Origin: Heterobilharzia americana
Taxonomy: Eukaryota; Platyhelminthes; Trematoda; Strigeidida; Schistosomatidae
DNA: 64,000 nt
Assembly (NCBI GenBank): GCA_944470555.2
Contig: OX104128.1
Location: 60,705,257-60,769,256, forward strand
Reading direction: 5' to 3'
Below are positions 37,301 through 42,000 of this stretch, piece by piece (positions within the stretch are counted from its first letter, which is position 1; each line of letters begins with the position of its first letter). The notes under the pieces were generated by a model. The model had not been told where the DNA came from. It saw only the letters and a list, made by a program, of their open reading frames with translations, and searched no databases. The translations under genes and the position numbers were made by a program.

Positions 37301-39003
37301 TACGACATACTTTAGCAAAATAAACAATTAACATACTAGTGAATTTCCATACCGTGAGTTAAAGTAGTGGCTTGTAATAGTACTACCCAACAATTTTCTG
37401 CACTATTTATCGTTACTAGTCGGGTCAGGTATAACACTGCTGGACTAAACTCAATGCTATCATGCTCTGACGAGTATTATCCCACGTGAAAAATTTTCAA
37501 AACAGTAGAACTAAAATCACGAGCAACCAAATCCAACTTTAGCAAAGCTTGAAAAGAAAACCGAAGATATGTGGCATAAAAAGCCAGTATTATCGGTTTT
37601 TCCAGTTCACTGCAGATACATGTGCAAACAGAGATGTATAGCAAAATTTTACATAACTTTGTGATTCTCCAGGTTGCAACACATCATATGTGCACTAAAT
37701 TGAAAGTATAAAGATGAAAAGAAAGTGTATCAAGCTATGATTCCGAGAAAGACAAGATGTAGGTGTGGCTGAGTCACTGGTTGATTTTAAGCTAGTTTTC
37801 AACTACCTAGTTCAATTACCTTGCGAGCACTAGTAAGACCAACTTTTTACTATTGGTTATGTCAACACTCGACGAATTTATGAACTGATAAACATGCCTT
37901 TCTGACCACTTTGATCTCCATGAATTATTGGTGTTTTAGGCAATGATGAGCATCGAGAGAGTGGATTATTGTGCGATACTCAACAGCTAACTTTGCAGTT
38001 TTTGGAAATAGTGTGATGGGAAACCAGCGACTCTATGAAGGCAACAGTGATCAGTTATAGCTTCAACACTACCTGGAGGGAAGCTTATGCCAATGAACAA
38101 GCAATTGAAAGTGGAGAACAAACAAAAGCCCAAGTTTCATGCACTCAGTTACCGCCAAGAACTGTATTACCATTACTGTGCTCGGTTTAGATATATATGG
38201 AAGAAATTCAAGGTATGTGCAGAAATCTCCACCAAACAACTTTTTACAGAGCAGGCATCTGATTCCAACTAAGTTTCACAATCCTCAATAAATAGTCACA
38301 GTTCACATGCTAGTATCAAAAGTCACTGTAGTCAAAATGTTTTCTATAAGTCCTATACAATATATGCGTATAAATGCGAATATATGTGGCGACTTTATTA
38401 AGTTACCTGTAATAATCACGTGCATGCCCCGATGAGGGTACGTCAAAAGCATCTGAAATAAGATTAAAAACAGATTGAACAGCTTACCATGATTCCCACG
38501 GATGTCAAACCACTTCGTTAGCTTCAACACACCAGAATTCACAAGCACTGATTTATAATTCTCCCACTCCTCTATGTGTTGCGATGACCCAGGAATAATG
38601 CTACTTTTACCATCGGTGATATCACCTTAACATTAGTTTTATCTTATCAGCCCAACAGCAACCTACCAGATGCGATTACAAGTTCTGGTTGAATCACAGG
38701 AATATGGGTGGAACAAAATTCGCGCAAATCTTCTCCTCTGTCTTTGTGACCAAACTTGCTGAGGTGCAAATCTGTGATCTGAAAGATATTTGTTAGCTAT
38801 AAGAAGACACAAACCTGCATGAACCAAAATATATTATGATTACGATCATCAATCACAATGCTACCTCCACCATGACGTTTAGCATTTACAAAGGCTGAAG
38901 AACTTGACTTCAACTCACCACAAAATATGAATGAAAACAAACATGTGGTTATGACTTTGGTAATAGGAATATTTTGAACCATAACAAGCCCAGAGGGTAT
39001 CAT
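7062..39003 (-). CDS. TMEM62: TMEM62-like membrane metallophosphoesterase gene (exons 1-10)
   Basis: Ten exons on the minus strand encode about 460 residues colinear with the family: 38815-39003, 38667-38778, 38488-38625, 38407-38452, 36928-37074, 28789-28913, 22473-22598, 15775-15951, 8669-8873, 7062-7175. An N-terminal hydrophobic anchor is followed by a calcineurin-like phosphoesterase domain with TDLH, SGD, GNHD, GHHP and CGHLH metal-ligand motifs. Next come the YYRIVAVDHD and ILITNPK segments and a beta-rich region. Introns 1-3 are 36, 41 and 35 bp; introns 4-9 are 1.3-8 kb and full of retroelements. Every junction is in phase except exon 5 (ends phase 2) to exon 6 (starts phase 0). The C-terminal transmembrane exons are not found on this strand. 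TMEM62 is known only as an integral membrane protein with this domain; substrate unknown. Exon calls rest on splice consensus plus remembered family sequence. Confidence 0.87.
7176..8668 (-). other. Intron 9 of the TMEM62-like gene
   Basis: 1493 bp between good GT and AG sites. It contains the hammerhead SINE copy at 7772-7965; otherwise nothing was recognised. Confidence 0.7.
7772..7965 (-). mobile_element. Sm-alpha-like SINE with degenerate hammerhead
   Basis: On the minus strand a tRNA-like head (ACTCGGTAGGCTAGTAGATG as A-box region, AGTTCGAGTTT as B-box) is followed by a hammerhead-like tail. CTGACGA at 7830-7824, a short GTC/GAC stem II and GAAA at 7809-7806 match the hammerhead core. 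The layout agrees with the schistosome Sm-alpha SINE, whose ribozyme is well characterised. Stem I is poorly paired here (AAATCTAG against CCTCGACT), so this copy is probably inactive. Confidence 0.75.
8669..8873 (-). CDS. TMEM62: TMEM62-like exon 9
   Basis: 205 bp, acceptor TTTCCTTCAG, donor AAG/GTGAGT. It completes an arginine codon from exon 8, then encodes ILVWSKWPIQSVSVKIN, a variable loop and YILSWNPSQW ... HTIEVTAK. This fits the beta-rich stretch after the phosphoesterase domain in the family, which shows SVTVKIDG and LKWNPRN at the same places. Confidence 0.85.
9081..9099. repeat. (ATA)n microsatellite
   Basis: Six ATA triplets in a row. Confidence 0.85.
9310..9378. repeat. (AT)n microsatellite
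   Basis: About 34 uninterrupted TA dinucleotides inside intron 8. Confidence 0.95.
10440..10527 (+). repeat. Degenerate 3' half of the hammerhead SINE family
   Basis: The order CTAGGATGAAAAGGCTATCCAGTACTCC, then ATTCTTAATGGTTCGCC, then CTACGATGAA follows the copy at 12690-12760. The CTGAGGA core is lost. Confidence 0.55.
11371..11530 (-). repeat. tRNA-headed SINE-like family B copy
   Basis: The reverse complement has GGGTTCGAACCCC (B-box), then ACTCCATCTACCGAGGCTTG, then GGTATCACTAGCCCTCATAC, in the same order as the copies at 22085 and 26398. The end CCTACTGCATGAATGTG is the family's usual tail. Confidence 0.65.
12567..12764 (+). mobile_element. Hammerhead SINE-like element with fold-back ends
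   Basis: The left end TATTCATCACGGACTGACAT (12569-12588) is an inverted copy of the right end (12730-12760, ATTGATATCATTCCGTGATG). Arms of roughly 43 bp pair at about three-quarters of positions. The interior has a B-box-like GAGTTCGATCCCT and a hammerhead motif at 12670-12713. The architecture is the same as at 29025-29259 but older and with a shorter left arm. Confidence 0.7.
12669..12713 (+). ncRNA. Hammerhead ribozyme motif (second schistosome-like family)
   Basis: The core CTGAGGA at 12674-12680 and GAAA at 12696-12699 fit CUGANGA...GAAA. Stem II is GCCC/GGAC with one mismatch. Cleavage would follow C12707, and stem I pairs TACTG with CAGTA. One stem II mismatch and an imperfect stem III (CATCTG) make weak or no activity likely. 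Confidence 0.6.
13627..13918. mobile_element. MITE-like element with about 38-bp terminal inverted repeats
   Basis: GTACTGTAGTGGGCGCTG at 13630 is mirrored by CAGCGCCCACTACAATAC at 13894-13911, and the pairing extends inward through AGAATGGATAT. The interior of about 210 bp has no coding capacity. No target duplication could be assigned with confidence. Confidence 0.5.
14503..14665 (+). repeat. tRNA-headed SINE-like family B copy
   Basis: GTTGGTTTTAGAGAGTTGAC, CACGGGTTCAAATATAGC and CTCCACCTATGGAGGTTGGG follow the family order. It is diverged in the tail. Confidence 0.55.
15418..15476 (-). repeat. 3'-end fragment of the hammerhead SINE family
   Basis: TCATCAGGGATTGACATCAG and a downstream AGTACTGCAC match the inverted 3' end of the family (compare 25445-25500). 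Confidence 0.45.
15775..15951 (-). CDS. TMEM62: TMEM62-like exon 8
   Basis: 177 bp with acceptor TTTTTTAG and donor ATAAG/GTAAGTGAG. It encodes (Y)YRIVAVDHDLVSFVDVV ... WPIILITNPKN ... PVDRIKSSTHIR, which is strongly characteristic of the family (RI.AFDHD, VLITNPK, STHIR in vertebrates). Both junctions are in phase. Confidence 0.92.
16440..16625 (+). repeat. Decayed SINE-like family B copy
   Basis: GGCTCATCGGT ... CTCCAATCTACCTAG ... CCATTATTAGCCCTTACACA ... CCACAAAAGTGCACGTGG keeps the family's order at low identity. Confidence 0.4.
16955..17155 (+). mobile_element. RTE LINE 3'-coding fragment
   Basis: With small shifts the plus strand reads W-N-Y-R-V-S-N-V-E-I-R-R-R-V-L-C-K-T-G-K, then a RLRR block. 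This is the C-terminal motif found in the RTE relics at 23515-24240 and 34933-36075, here in the opposite orientation. Confidence 0.65.
17560..17700 (+). mobile_element. Sm-alpha-like SINE tail with mutated hammerhead
   Basis: CACTGGGGTGCATGTACATC followed by a hammerhead domain ending GCGCGTCCTGGATTCCACTG is the recognisable 3' part of the schistosome Sm-alpha SINE. The tRNA-like head is not clear in this copy. Confidence 0.8.
17633..17690 (+). ncRNA. Sm-alpha-type hammerhead ribozyme, core-mutated
   Basis: CTGACGG at 17642-17648 should be CTGANGA, and AAAA at 17663-17666 should be GAAA. Stem II (GTCC/GGAC), the short self-complementary stem III (AGCGCGT) and stem I (ATCCA with TGGAT) are preserved. 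Two core substitutions predict loss of cleavage. The type, with open stem I and very short stem III, is the one described for schistosome satellites. Confidence 0.8.
18237..18251. repeat. Target-site duplication, left copy
   Basis: TAATGCAGAGTGAAA recurs exactly at 21476-21490, bracketing the RTE element. The first bases are ambiguous because the element's tail is TAA-rich; at least 11 bp are unambiguous. Confidence 0.85.
18252..21475 (+). mobile_element. Full-length RTE-clade LINE (SR2-like) with intact ORF
   Basis: This 3.2-kb element has a short GC-richer 5' UTR (18252-18496), one long ORF, an almost absent 3' UTR and a simple AATAATAAAAAAAA-type tail, all typical of the RTE clade. Identical 15-bp flanking duplications show it arrived as a unit and recently. 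It sits antisense inside intron 7 of the TMEM62-like gene. A truncated relative lies at 4224-5470. The protein resembles the schistosome SR2/RTE lineage; the exact family name needs a database comparison. Confidence 0.88.
18497..21457 (+). CDS. RTE endonuclease-reverse transcriptase, intact
   Basis: 986 codons from the ATG at 18497; the frame is open upstream only to a stop near 18452, and the eight extra codons have no ATG. The N-terminal apurinic-like endonuclease shows NVGTWNVRT, ICESRW (Glu about 40), QCYAPTN, GDMNA (148-152), ATWISP and SDH (243-245). The reverse transcriptase follows with AAGPDGIPPE, FIDFEKAFDSVDR (Asp about 620), GVKQGCLLSP and the FADD box (720-723). A C-terminal RTE domain has FTYLGS, SVLLYGSETW and RKKWRWIGHALRR. 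A His4-Gln7 run (about 764-774) lies after the palm. No stop, frameshift or lost catalytic residue was found, so it could be an active source copy. It nicks DNA and copies its RNA into the genome. Confidence 0.93.
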   Translation: MKAKVNVGTWNVRTMFEPSKAAQIAREMRRYNIEVLGICESRWNGSGLSKLSTGESIIYSGHPDANHEHTEGVAIMMSSRASKALMQWEPISSRIMTARFNSKGRKVTIIQCYAPTNNAEQEKKEDFYRQLQSTLDKTSVGDIKILMGDMNAKLGGDNTGRELTMGREALGEMNENGELFAEFCAFNDLVIGGSVFRHKDIHKATWISPDGHTKNQIDFISISRKWRRSLLNTRSRRGADVGSDHYLVQGTFQIKLKAFKEAGDRPQLKYNTRKLKDETTKEIFKAAIKTKWEISRNIPEETCVEEHWKSLKAMWKETCTTVLGRKKKEDKEWISTDTWKLIEERRMVKQKINQCKDAQRQEELSTMYKTLDKEVKKSARKDKRHFYETLASEAEQAAGKRDLTTLYQITRLLSGKRPTQMKPIKDEEGNLITKEEKQRKRWADHFKKLLNRPPPALRPEIPPAAAELQVNINPPTKMEVLNAIKLLKCGKAAGPDGIPPEALRTDAETTADMLTPLLQKVWKEEKVPDDWKKGYLVKLPKKGDLSACKNWRGITLLSTPSKILSRIILERLRDALDSKLRPEQAGFRKYKSCADQIATLRIIIEQSIEWQSPLHLNFIDFEKAFDSVDREVIWKLLQYYGVPQTFIRLIQQLYEDATCQVIHNGKLSDAFEVKTGVKQGCLLSPMIFLIVVDWIMQQTVGSEKRGIHWTTEKNLEDLDFADDLCLMSHKLEDLQAKTNKLIEEAAKTGLQVNIEKTEVMKIPHHHHQQQQQQQTPITVNGRNLKEVTSFTYLGSTVSTTGGTDEDVKVRIGKARQAFISLKPVWRSSALSMRNKIRIFNTNVKSVLLYGSETWRVTKGISNKLQTFINNCLRSLLKIRWPEKISNKELWERTNQEPITQQICRKKWRWIGHALRRPTEDITRQALEWNPHGKRRVGRPRVTWRRSCEQEMRASGLSWDQVQKISENRGHWRRATEALCSTRNPRD
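21476..21490. repeat. Target-site duplication, right copy
   Basis: Exact repeat of 18237-18251, immediately after the TAA/A-rich tail of the RTE element. Confidence 0.85.
22085..22232 (-). repeat. tRNA-headed SINE-like family B copy
   Basis: The reverse complement runs GGAGCTGTAGCTCATTGG (A-box-like), ACAGATTCGAGCCCCGCTCC (B-box), ACCTACCGAGGTTTGGGCAG, then GTATCATTAGCCCTCACATA. This is one of the better-preserved members. It lies antisense 250 bp from exon 7. Confidence 0.65.
22473..22598 (-). CDS. TMEM62: TMEM62-like exon 7
   Basis: 126 bp, acceptor CTTCCATTTCAG, donor GTTA/GTGAGT. It encodes (G)DNAFAYLCGHLHTLHG ... YWEWELGDWRENR(Y). CGHLH is the last metal-binding motif of calcineurin-like phosphoesterases, and ELGDW.EN is typical of this family. 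Phase 2 on both sides, matching exons 6 and 8. Confidence 0.93.
22599..23514. other. Intron 6, first part; nothing firm recognised
   Basis: No coding frame or known repeat. At 23451-23470 a TAATAAAGTCGTTGTCGTTG stretch looks like the end of a retroelement or a polyadenylation region, but I cannot assign it. Confidence 0.4.
23515..24240 (-). mobile_element. RTE LINE 3' end, 5'-truncated
   Basis: The minus-strand frame at 24008-24238 reads NHKCLRSIAHVWWNHHVINV and later RSRLIWLGCALRMHIHSLPR, the C-terminal domain seen in the RTE copies at 31019 and 34933. The 3' part (23640-23790, with GTTGCCACACTTC read on plus) matches the tail region at 30940-31018 plus 34946-34990. It is useful as the uninterrupted reference for the nested insertion there. 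Confidence 0.8.
24400..25065 (-). mobile_element. RTE LINE relic with internal deletion
   Basis: The minus-strand frame from 25059 reads KCKVLTQDWKEPVSALSL ... VVERSMYLGGCVI, then jumps straight to WLRGMKGSCVELASVHASRL. In related RTE proteins these two blocks are separated by well over 100 residues. The following sequence down to 24400 carries further C-terminal RTE motifs (ARWKESGHGKAV). A different RTE subfamily from the 31-kb copy. Confidence 0.75.
25325..25500 (+). mobile_element. Hammerhead SINE-like element, copy without left inverted arm
   Basis: It shows what looks like the normal head: GCGGCTGAATGGTTGACGCG (A-box-like), then GAGTTCGATCCCT (B-box). A degenerate hammerhead (CCGAGGA 25410-25416, stem II ATCC/GGAC, GAAA 25432-25435, stem III CAGCTT) follows, and then the 3' end CTGATGTCAGTCCGTGATGA. 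The core C-to-T position is mutated, so it is inactive. This copy helps define what the fold-back copies have gained. Confidence 0.7.
25501..26264. other. Intron 6, middle part; nothing recognised
   Basis: AT-rich, no frame, no repeat identified. Confidence 0.45.
26265..26340 (-). repeat. tRNA-like sequence, SINE head or tRNA pseudogene
   Basis: The reverse complement has GTATCTCAGTTGATAGAGC (A-box and D-arm like) and GCTAGTTCGAATCCTGCCGC (B-box and T-arm). The anticodon stem and the acceptor stem do not pair, so I do not call it a functional tRNA. Confidence 0.55.
26398..26572 (+). repeat. SINE-like family B copy, first arm of a tail-to-tail pair
   Basis: The head has GCTGTTGCTCATTGGTTTAG, GGGTCGCGGGTTCGAGCTCC and CTCCACCTACTGAGG. 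The tail runs through GGTAGTATCATTAGCCGTCA to GCCTACCATATAAATGCGC. This is the clearest family B copy. Confidence 0.7.
26573..26716 (-). repeat. SINE-like family B copy, second arm of a tail-to-tail pair
   Basis: The reverse complement reads GAGCTGTGACTTGTTGGTCT, GGGTCGCGCGTTTGAACC, TTCCACCTACTAAGG and GGTAATATCATTA, more diverged than its partner. The two copies meet at their tails (GCACGTTCATGCAGTAGGC). Confidence 0.6.
27143..27421 (+). pseudogene. Probable LINE reverse transcriptase C-terminus
   Basis: The frame reads LTDTEDPLYSQLSLCISSGR, then RLYACTAKYKNSIVPYLTRI. The pattern of a short-loop DPL...L, an R/T-rich stretch and a final ..R..NSF/I.P...R.L is common at the very end of jockey/CR1-type reverse transcriptases. 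No upstream catalytic part is present, so it would be a strongly 5'-truncated insertion. An unrelated exon cannot be excluded. Confidence 0.4.
27422..28788. other. Intron 6, last part; microsatellite only
   Basis: Apart from the AT repeat at 28240-28312, I recognise nothing. A possible 3' UTR of the preceding LINE fragment ends near 27600. Confidence 0.45.
28240..28312. repeat. (AT)n microsatellite
   Basis: Nearly pure TA repeat of about 70 bp with one early interruption (TATATTATAT). Confidence 0.95.
28789..28913 (-). CDS. TMEM62: TMEM62-like exon 6
   Basis: 125 bp, acceptor AATGTTACAG, donor ATTGG/GTAAGG. It encodes DVQKQLLKSITQAKGSNQTF and IFGHHPTSTVVSQDLNLRSL. FGHHP is the fourth metallophosphoesterase motif. 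The end phase matches exon 7. The start phase does not match the strong donor of exon 5: joining them directly gives an early stop. Confidence 0.88.
29025..29259 (+). mobile_element. Fold-back SINE-like element with consensus-core hammerhead
   Basis: The left arm 29025-29090 and right arm 29194-29259 are inverted copies, 64 of 66 positions paired by hand. The 103-nt interior has GCGGGTTCGGTCCCT (B-box-like) and a hammerhead. Cleavage is predicted after C29194, so the right arm starts at the cleavage site and the left arm is in effect an antisense copy of the 3' cleavage product. The copy at 25325 lacks the left arm. The interior is GC-rich compared with the surroundings. It lies in intron 5 of the TMEM62-like gene, antisense to it. 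Confidence 0.8.
29155..29200 (+). ncRNA. Hammerhead ribozyme, core matches consensus
   Basis: Stem I GCACTG (29155-29160) pairs with CAGTGC (29195-29200). The core is CTGAGGA (29161-29167), stem II is GTCC/GGAC (29168-29171 with 29179-29182), then GAAA (29183-29186). The very short self-complementary stem III CAGCTG (29187-29192) is followed by TC (29193-29194), with cleavage after C29194. Open stem I and tiny stem III are the layout of the known Sm-alpha hammerhead, but the sequence differs (CAGCTG instead of CGCGCG, CTGAGGA instead of CTGATGA). All expected core residues are present; activity is inferred, not shown. Confidence 0.82.
29260..30904. other. Intron 5, first part; no gene recognised
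   Basis: No convincing coding frame. It contains the hammerhead-like relic at 29995-30020. A short frame near 30480-30590 (LLQLPNNEFAEDFKKASDQL) looks somewhat protein-like but has no start, splice sites or recognised relatives. Confidence 0.4.
29995..30020 (+). ncRNA. Hammerhead-like relic
   Basis: CTGATGA at 29995-30001, a possible GTTT/AGAC stem II and GAAA at 30017-30020 have the spacing of the schistosome hammerhead. Stem I and stem III cannot be formed from the flanks. It is either a decayed Sm-alpha copy or chance. Confidence 0.3.
30905..31018 (-). mobile_element. 3' end of the interrupted RTE element C
   Basis: CGCACACAAGTGCATCGG and CAAGTTGCCACACTTCACAG match the reference copy at 23655-23705. 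The element continues on the other side of the nested insertion, at 34933. Confidence 0.75.
31006..31018. repeat. Target-site duplication of the nested RTE, left copy
   Basis: CTGATATCAAAGT recurs exactly at 34933-34945. The uninterrupted reference at 23728 has CTGATAACAAAGT once. Confidence 0.88.
31019..34932 (-). mobile_element. RTE-clade LINE B, full length but inactivated, nested in RTE C
   Basis: A 3.9-kb element on the minus strand: 5' UTR about 34932-34440, coding region about 34440-31214, 3' UTR, then an (ATGG)n tail (CATCCATCCATCCAT on plus at 31019-31033). A 13-bp duplication flanks it. It is inserted in the 3' UTR of the related element C, and both lie inside intron 5 in sense orientation with the TMEM62-like gene. 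It resembles the schistosome SR3/Perere-3 type of RTE; the name is tentative. Confidence 0.85.
31214..34440 (-). pseudogene. RTE B endonuclease-reverse transcriptase, interrupted
   Basis: The frame starts near 34400 with a serine/proline-rich leader, then KLHIGAFNVRTLRQIGQQAS, CCVCETR, SAYAPTD, AGDLNAQVG, TWRPPSS, QIDHIAIS and SDHALV: a complete endonuclease (33019-34390). A stop or shift follows near 33019. The next piece (32598-32822) has KRGRAAGPDGLTPE and ends in an in-frame TAA. The region 32250-32600 is broken but still shows a FLDLK..FDS block. The YADD box is intact in 31872-32249 (GVRQGCPLSP, LEYADDIV). The C-terminal domain (31214-31879) has FTYLGSRISPDG, VRSVLLYDCET and HRLRWLGYVLRMP. 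Catalytic residues remain, but several lesions prevent a full protein. Confidence 0.85.
34933..34945. repeat. Target-site duplication of the nested RTE, right copy
   Basis: Exact copy of 31006-31018, joining directly to GTAGACAAAACTGTGTGACA, which continues RTE C as in the reference copy at 23743. Confidence 0.88.
34933..36075 (-). mobile_element. RTE element C, 5'-truncated, host of the nested RTE
   Basis: Minus-strand pieces include LPFLLNFVIDVLMEITL, a palm box reading FEYANDIVLLDEDAD (YAND instead of YADD), and VEDMKQLQVFDHSCLRSIGH followed by NLHRLRCL. Frameshifts separate them. It starts at about 36075, within the reverse transcriptase, so it was 5'-truncated on insertion or later deleted. 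The loss of a catalytic aspartate shows it is older than RTE B. Confidence 0.8.
36076..36927. other. Intron 5, last part; nothing recognised
   Basis: No repeat or exon identified between the RTE element and exon 5. Confidence 0.45.
36928..37074 (-). CDS. TMEM62: TMEM62-like exon 5
   Basis: 147 bp, acceptor TTATTCCAG, donor GCATG/GTAAGTTC. It encodes SQFGVKGKPPTKSYIFKVSK, then SYGQYSFVSIDLSLEPGIKW and PFNFLVILA. The YSF...D....PG.K.P.NF pattern matches the family. It starts in phase with exon 4 but ends in phase 2, while exon 6 starts in phase 0. Confidence 0.85.
37075..38406 (-). other. Intron 4 of the TMEM62-like gene
   Basis: 1332 bp. No repeat or gene recognised. This is the first long intron after three tiny ones. 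Confidence 0.65.
38407..38452 (-). CDS. TMEM62: TMEM62-like exon 4 (46 bp)
   Basis: It completes the aspartate of GNHD and continues AFDVPSSGHARDYY, with donor TACAG/GTAACTT. GNHDAF..PS is a hallmark of this phosphoesterase group. In phase on both sides. Confidence 0.88.
38488..38625 (-). CDS. TMEM62: TMEM62-like exon 3
   Basis: 138 bp coding for (G)DITDGKSSIIPGSSQHIEEW, then ENYKSVLVNSGVLKLTKWFD and IRGNH. It supplies the GD motif and GNH. It is flanked by introns of 41 bp (upstream, 38626-38666) and 35 bp (downstream, 38453-38487). Both motif residues G/D and H/D are split by these introns. Confidence 0.92.
38667..38778 (-). CDS. TMEM62: TMEM62-like exon 2
   Basis: 112 bp coding for ITDLHLSKFGHKDRGEDLRE, then FCSTHIPVIQPELVIASG. 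TDLH is the first metal-binding motif, and the following FC...I..IQP.LV.A.GD run is typical of TMEM62. The donor is TCTG/GTAGGTTG. Confidence 0.93.
38815..39003 (-). CDS. TMEM62: TMEM62-like exon 1 with start codon
   Basis: 63 codons from ATG at 39003, the first ATG after an in-frame TGA about 20 bases upstream. A hydrophobic segment (VITTCLFSFIFC, residues about 17-28) is a probable signal anchor. The end DDRNHNIFWFMQ leads straight into TDLH across a 36-bp intron (38779-38814), as NIFW.VQVSD does in the vertebrate protein. Confidence 0.88.
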
Positions 39004-39047
39004 AGAGACTGGAGGTCGTTGTCAAATGACCTAGACCAGTCGAATTA
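39004..39047 (-). promoter_or_regulatory. Short unique segment between the start codon and a CR1 3' end
   Basis: Only about 45 bp separate the TMEM62-like ATG from the terminal repeats of a CR1-type LINE. The native promoter or 5' UTR must therefore overlap this LINE, lie beyond it, or have been displaced. Confidence 0.45.
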
Positions 39048-42000
39048 CGCATCAATATCCAATATACAATATTGCCGGTGCGAGCGTAGAAAACCGATTG
39101 TTTCTGGTCAATGGCGTATGCTTCTTAGGGCTTGATTCGAGATGTCCGGTTCACTCCTGCTGCAAAAGAGGAAATCTCCTTTGCTTTCTTACTTTTTGCT
39201 TTGGTGAGGTGGATGACTTGTGGAGTAAGTCGCTATTTGTCGAGTGATTGGGGAGCTACAGGTTGCTGGGGAGTTAAGGAGACTGTCGTGACTCGTGTCT
39301 ATATGGGCGTTTGAATGAGAATGGTAAGGTAGTGGGAGGGAACGGAAAAAGAGGTAAAAAAGGAAAAAAGAGAGAAAAGGGAAAAAAGAAAGTAAGGAAG
39401 TATGTGTAAGTTGCCTGAAAGGTAAAGGTAGATAGCGTAGCTCTGCTTTCTAGGGAAGAATAAGTGGGTAATGTGGATGTATTGGGGGGGAAGATAGTGG
39501 GTGGTAGGTAGAAGCGAGGTGAGAGTGGGCTAGTGACGTTGGTGACTCCAGGAGTGCGTCCGTGGTAGACCATGCCGGGTGATATGACTGTCTAACCGTC
39601 TCTGGAACGAGTCAGCTGAGAAGAATGTGACAATATGCCACGACTGGGCATTCCATAAAGCACATACTTTCCGGGAGGAAAAAATTGGACCTGGGTATGG
39701 TGTTGGCTGTTTGATGTGTTATCTTAAATGGGTTTCCTCGTGAAGACCGCTGCGCTGTAGGCAAGGTTGGTTTATTTGCGTGGTTTGGCTGGTGGGCGAT
39801 CTTGCAGGTCATAATAAGGTAGCCCTTCTTCCTTCGATAACGAAAAGGGAGTAAGTTCAGGTGTTTAAGTCTTCCAGGATATGACTTCCTCCTTAGCCCT
39901 ACAACTGATTTTGATGAAGTTCTTTGTATTTTTTCAAGGAAGTTAGATTCTCTCTTGAGCGTTGGGGGGCCACCGTATCGAAGACATTTAGACGCGACCG
40001 CACGCAGGATTTGAAAATGGTGAGGAAGAGCCCGAGAGTGAGGGCGCCAAGCTGTGCAAAATGGCTTTCCCTCTGGTTGCCATATCTTTGTAGTTACAGT
40101 TGGTGTTTAGGGTGTTAGAGAAGTTGAGCCTCAAATCTTTCTCCATGGACGCTCTTATGATAGCATGGTTCCTCAACATGTACCCAAAGTCGGCCGCACT
40201 TGTTTCATACTTACCGCTGTGCACTGCCCTGCTGTTTTCCACGTTGAAGCTGAAGCCATTTTCTGACGACCGGAGTTTCAGTTGCTGCAAGTCTTTTTAT
40301 AGTGCTGTACAGCCGACCCTTTCGTTTACTGCTCTCCGAAACTTATTGTCGTCAGCGAGTAGGAGGATGGGCGAGGATATATTGCGCGGCAGACCATCGT
40401 CAAACAGGAGGAATGGAAGCGGCCCTGGGATTGCTCCTTGGGATGCTACTGACGTCGATGGTCTCCTCTCGGACCTTATTCTGTTTACCTTGGTGCAGAA
40501 CTGCCTCCCTTCTTGGTACTCCTTGAGTAGGGGTTCACTCATACCGGCTGACATGATCTTGGGAAGCAGGACTGTGGGTGGAGCGCTATTAAAAGGTTTG
40601 GCCAGGCCGAGAAAAGCAACATGTATCGGTTTTCTGTCGTCCTAGCTGGGTGTCTGGCCATCCCAATAGGTTAGTAGGCTGGTGGCACATGAGCCACCAC
40701 CCTGAAGTCTGCACTAAGCAGTATGGAAAGTATTTTCTCTGTTGGGGAACCCTCAGATAGTGTCGGCTCCTAGACTTTCTAGCACTTTCCACACTATAGG
40801 GAGTACAGCGATTGGTCTGTAGCTGTCAGGGCCTTTTCTGTCTCCTTCCTCGAAGATGGGTGACAGGATGGAGCACTACAGTTCTTTAGGAAGTTTGCAT
40901 GACTCTATTGAGTGCTTGAAGAGATTGTGGATTGGTTTTGCAAGCACCACAGTGCAGTTTTATAGGATCACCAGTTTTAGGTTATCACAGTCAGGGGACT
41001 TGCCTGGACGTAGCCTATATAGTTTTTCCGACATTTTCTTCTCTATGATTGAGATGTGCCATGGGTACTCGTTAGTTATGGCCTGGTCGGTTCTGTAACG
41101 AGTCTGTGTGAATTCGGTGTCAGTATCAAATTGGGCTCGGACGTGTGAGCTCAGAAGCCTGGCAACCCCTGGGCTGCTTAGTTCACTCCCATCAGGACCT
41201 GTGGTAAGATTCACTTCCTTGCTGGTCGACCTCCTTTTCGACATGGTACAGGTTTTTGGGATTGCTCTGTAACTTCCTCACCAGGTATGTTTGATAGGTA
41301 AATCTGCTGCTACGCACTCTTACGTTGCAGTGGTTGCGAATCCTGCTGCAGTCCAGAAAGCCAGACTCCCTGCGCGATGAACGTCACTTGAACCTAGCCT
41401 GCTTCTTGCCCTGAATTAACCTTTCTTGCCCACTCTCTAGTCACATGGTCCTCACTGGAGGTCTATGTGTTACCTCTGGTGCACTGTGAGTGATGGTCCA
41501 AACGATCGTTTTCTTCGCCGGCATCCAGTGTTTATCTCTTGTGAGATGGGTCCAGTCTACCAACCATGATGCGTTCACTAGATAGTCTCTCATGGTCTCA
41601 TGGCCCTGCTATGGCAAGGGAAGGTGTTGGGCGTCTCCGGTCGCAGGACCTCCTTTGTAGTCAGAGAGAAGGTTATTACTGCGTGGTCACTGAGGCCAAA
41701 AGGAGGTCGGGTGCATACGTCCTGGGTGCGAAGGTCATCGGTAGTCAGAACGCAGTCAAGGTGCGATGCCTTTCCGTCAGATCCCGAACGTGTGGCATCA
41801 CCGACTTTCTCTGAGGGGCCAGTGGTCTTAATTGCATTCTTCAGCTTCTGATTGAAGGATCCGATGTGTCTCCCTTCCGTCTCGAAGATGTTGAAGTCGC
41901 CGGGAATAATTACGGAATCGTAATCTGCAGGAGTCGTCGGGACTGCCCTGATGACCACTTCCTTATGTTTAGAGGGGCTAGTAGGGGACCAATGTATTAC

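Noticed and set aside
37450..37500. CTGACGAG...GTGAAAAA as a hammerhead
   Set aside because: Spacing between the two core parts is right only roughly, and no stem II or stem I can be drawn.
38087..38272. 61-codon plus-strand frame inside intron 4
   Set aside because: No recognised domain, no splice sites and opposite to the host gene; length is within chance expectation.
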